NCBI GenBank assembly: GCA_003427395.1
Contig: BFEA01000529.1
Location: forward strand, 724,274-767,999
DNA: 43,726 bases
DNA from: Chara braunii
Lineage: Eukaryota > Streptophyta > Charophyceae > Charales > Characeae
Direction: 5' to 3'
The translations under genes and the position numbers were made by a program. Position 1 is the first letter of the stretch, and each line of letters opens with the position of its first letter. The notes under the pieces are model-generated. The model had not been told where the DNA came from. It saw nothing but the letters and a program-made list of their open reading frames with translations, and made no database searches. This document shows, one piece after another, positions 41,053-43,726 of this stretch.

Positions 41053-41149
41053 GGGCCAAGTCCCACTTACCCGAATGATCGATTTCTGACCGCAAATTCG
41101 GAAGATCAACGACCAGAAATCAAGGATTAACGTAAGTGGGACTTGGCCC
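41053..41149. mobile_element. 97-bp MITE, GGGCCAAGTCCCAC family, copy a
   Basis: Perfect terminal inverted repeat of 18 bp GGGCCAAGTCCCACTTAC (19 bp with the outer G/C). Subterminal GATTTCTG / CAGAAATC pairs as well. Flanked by CCG on both sides (41050-41052 and 41150-41152). Confidence 0.9.
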
Positions 41150-41301
41150 CCGGTTCCTTTTCCTTTGTTGAAAGAGTCTGCTAAAACCACTAGTATGTGG
41201 CCACAGCATGCAGGGAGGCTATCATGCAGGTCATTTGGAAGTTAAGAAACGACAGACTATTTAGATAGAAGTTTCATTCTGATGTTGGCATCAAGAACCT
41301 G

Positions 41302-41398
41302 GGGTCAAGTCCCACTTACCCGAATGATTCATTTCTGACCGCAAATTTGGAAGATCAACGACCAGAAATCAAGGATCAGTGTAAGTGGGACTTGGCCC
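41302..41398. mobile_element. 97-bp MITE, GGGCCAAGTCCCAC family, copy b
   Basis: Same length and nearly the same sequence as the copy 250 bp upstream. Ends GGGTCAAGTCCCACTTAC and GTAAGTGGGACTTGGCCC. Flanked by CTG on both sides (41299-41301 and 41399-41401). Confidence 0.9.
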
Positions 41399-41749
41399 CT
41401 GGTGCTGGAGGCGGTCCGATCTCTGGTTTGGTTAGATTGGAGACGCGCAAAAAAAGCTCTAAACAGTAGAACCGCCAGGGACCGTTTTTTTGGGACCTGG
41501 GGACAGGAGGTTAGATTTCTGAAGCTAAGAGCTAAGGGCATAGTTTTGGAACCATGGTTGATGGGGCCCAGACCTCCATAAGTTGATTCTGTGAGGGAGG
41601 CCTTGGTCCTCCAATAATGGTTAAGTAGTAATCAAGTCTAGCCTATTATGACTCTTTCCCGGTTAAACGAAGTTTTCCGATACTAGGAAAAAGGGTCTAG
41701 AAGCATTAGACATAGGGCGTCGTTGGACACTCATCGGGGACGTGATTCC
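41399..41749. other. Unassigned spacer
   Basis: No gene or repeat was recognised. Confidence 0.35.
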
Positions 41750-42130
41750 AAGGATTCCGTCGTCGTTCCACCTGTCCTCGGAGATGAAATCAGAAATGAA
41801 AATGTGAAAACACTCCGAGGACAAATCCTCGGGCTCCGAGGATTTCCCAGCCAAATCATCCTCGAACTCGAAGGACCTCGCGAGGTCCTTCGGAGCCCGA
41901 GGATCCGTGTTTCACGGAGAGGAGAGGGCATGCACGTAGAGAGACGTTACAACAGAGAATCTTGATTGTGGTGGCACACTATTGGCTGCAAACCTGAAGC
42001 ACAACTTTTTTTCTTTTTTTTTCCTTTTATTTTTCTGACATTGCTCCGAGGATGAGTCCTAAAACAGATGCTCCGAGGATGAGTGGAACGAAGACAACAA
42101 AAACCCTAAACTTTTCCGAGGATGCCCCGA
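41750..42130. repeat. Cluster of TCCGAGGA words and palindromes
   Basis: CTCCGAGGA or its complement occurs about nine times. It includes the palindromes AATCCTCGGGCTCCGAGGAT (about 41823-41843) and the perfect 20-bp AAGGACCTCGCGAGGTCCTT (about 41872-41891). Longer arms (CACTCCGAGGA... and ...CGAGGATCCGTG) enclose them. CCGAGGATGAGT is repeated at about 42046 and 42073. No coding content was recognised. Confidence 0.7.
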
Positions 42131-42551
42131 GGAGTGTCGACCGACGCCCATAGCCTAGGCAGTTGTTCGCCTTTTGGACTCTCATATATTAATTGAACCT
42201 TCGAAGATGCTTTCTGAGTGAGAACTCCATATGATTTTCTTTTAGGATACACAAGGGAGTAGTACAGCAAGCCAGCTGGGCTACAGTCTTCCCCCGAATA
42301 CAACGTACGGTCATTATAGATGAATTTAGAAAAGCTTTTGTATGCACTTATTTGTGGATGGTCCAAATGCATACAGGTCTGGCCATAAATGCGGTCAGAT
42401 ACATTTACGATGGTGCTACTACCGGTCGTGTGAGTACGGTCTCCCACAAGGGCTGTGCGCGTAGGACTTTCCTGGAAGCAGAGGTCGGTCCTCCGCTCAC
42501 TACTGACCAAACGCGCAACATGGACAATATATCTGGCCATAGAACGTTGAA
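42131..42551. other. Unassigned segment
   Basis: The minus-strand 144-codon frame here (42106-42540) has no recognisable domain and overlaps plus-strand frames. It is not called as a gene. Confidence 0.35.
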
Positions 42552-42562
42552 AAAGATACCTT

Positions 42563-42563
<1 letters not shown>

Positions 42564-42594
<31 letters not shown>
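42564..42594 (+). mobile_element. Pure poly(A) insertion with target duplication
   Basis: About 31-33 A lie between two copies of AAGATACCTTC (about 42553-42563 and 42594-42604). The insert has no other sequence, as expected from target-primed insertion that copied only the tail. Confidence 0.85.
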
Positions 42595-42597
<3 letters not shown>

Positions 42598-42605
42598 TAC
42601 CTTCC

Positions 42606-43645
42606 CAGTAACTTTTTGCCTTTTTCTGATTTGGTGCTGCGTGGTGTTCCGATCCCCTCCACCTCTATGGAAGTCGCGAACAGGGGCCTAGTTGCACCAT
42701 TCCTACTATTTTCCCACGCGGGAAAGGTACTGGTGGTTTAAGGTCATTATGTAGCGGACCTCTGGTTGGCCTGTGAGACCAGCCCATTGGCCTGTGCTCA
42801 CAGGCCTGTGTTGTATTCGGGGTAGTCCAGTCCAGGCCGGTACCTCTGTCGGTACCAGCCAGTCCAGTCCAGTCTCGTCAGTCCGCTGGGGTATACCCTT
42901 GTTGTTGTCTGTTTTACGGATCATTCTGCATTCGCACATTTTGGAGTACGTGCATTGGAGTCTTGCGTGGGAGCTGCGTTGTGCCATCGTGCTCCTCCCT
43001 CATCCTCCATCTCCATTTGTATCCCAGGCGGAGCACCTCACCCGGTGGGTCCGCTACACATTAGGTCCTTGTGTGAGTATGCCCTGAGATTACCTGCAAT
43101 TCCATTCCATTTCTCTTCCATTTGTCATCATAGTTGAAGTGGAAGCAATCTCCTAAACCTATTGTGTGATTAACACAGCCCAGAGGACGAAAGTCCTCGG
43201 CCTACTGACACTCCCCTAGACACTGCCCTAGTGGCCCACCATGGCCCGACAAACCAAGAGCTCTGGTTTCTACTAGGCACACATACTACGTGAAACAAGG
43301 CTTCGGGACCAAGTCCTTCAGCCTTGCTCATCTACTTTTTTTTTTTTTTTTTTTTGAAATCTTTGAGCGCAGGGAGCCTTGCAGGAAGCAACCTCCTCAA
43401 ACCACAAGTACTTGGCCCAGCTATGAAGTCTGAGCCTCGTCCGACCAGTATGCTGAGCCGTGTCGAGGCTCGAACTATTGGGCGCTCACGTCACGGGCCT
43501 GCTTGAAGAAGAAACGGGAAAAAAACAGAGAAAAATAGAAATGAAAAAAAACAAAAAAAAGAAACGAGAGAAACAAGGGACTTTCTCATTTTCAAGAAAA
43601 ACAGAAATTCAAAAGAAGAAAACGGTTCTCTTACTGTGGGCGCAA

Positions 43646-43648
<3 letters not shown>
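42606..43648. other. Unassigned terminal region with small hairpin
   Basis: GAGGAC-GAAA-GTCCTC at 43183-43198 is a perfect hairpin with a GNRA loop. TCCAGTCCAG-type direct repeats lie at about 42826-42875, and a poly(T) tract at about 43336-43355. A-rich sequence follows from 43508. No gene was recognised. Confidence 0.4.

Positions 43649-43726
<78 letters not shown>
43649..43726. repeat. (GT)n microsatellite at window end
   Basis: An uninterrupted GT dinucleotide run of about 77 bp reaching the end of the window, possibly where the contig stopped. Confidence 0.95.

Noticed and set aside
43183-43198. Hammerhead or similar ribozyme
   Set aside because: Only a single GNRA-capped hairpin is present. 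The CUGANGA and GAAA core motifs of a hammerhead are absent nearby.

Overview
This is a stretch of repeat-rich eukaryotic nuclear DNA in draft-assembly form. I find no intact cellular protein-coding gene. Poly(A)-tailed retroposons, plant-type L1 LINEs (CCHC ORF1, APE endonuclease, reverse transcriptase and a C-terminal zf-RVT zinc finger), tRNA-derived SINEs, a U2 snRNA relic and many foldback MITEs point to a green-lineage (streptophyte) genome. A charophyte alga is plausible, but that is inference. Scattered Ns and two uncut Nextera mate-pair junction adapters show an Illumina mate-pair assembly.

Layout. 1-5.7 kb: non-coding DNA with a ~123-bp tandem repeat (about 270-860) and two sets of small hairpins with conserved loops or flanks and differing stems (1130-2066, 4064-5077). 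5.7-10.9 kb: AT-rich spacer, a tRNA-like sequence split by a retroposon, a plus-strand LINE 3' fragment (7880-8300) and retroposon tails. 10.9-13.9 kb: a 5'-truncated, decayed LINE on the minus strand. 14-17.2 kb: an adapter junction, a dimeric tRNA-derived SINE and a threefold ~300-bp tandem repeat. 17.2-24 kb: AT-rich, mostly unassigned, with nested TIR elements (20.37-21.31 kb) and a 145-bp foldback (22.36 kb). 24.0-24.14 kb: an adapter junction followed by a 95-bp copy of 4127-4221. 24.2-30.2 kb: tandem duplications, a second dimeric SINE, four copies of one foldback family, the U2 relic and nested MITEs and SINEs. 30.2-39.2 kb: the main element, a nearly full-length minus-strand LINE of about 9 kb. 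It has two tandem ~578-bp upstream units, ORF1, a 343-residue ORF or extension before the endonuclease, then EN, RT and zf-RVT, all inactivated by stops and frameshifts. 39.2-43.7 kb: more MITEs, the 3' end of a different LINE lineage, palindromes, a pure poly(A) insertion and a terminal GT microsatellite.

How the parts relate. The LINEs encode the retrotransposition machinery. Poly(A)-tailed SINEs and very short A-tail insertions with target-site duplications look like its products. The foldback elements (one family leaves 3-bp CNG duplications) would need DNA transposases, and I see none here. Nothing in the window looks active.
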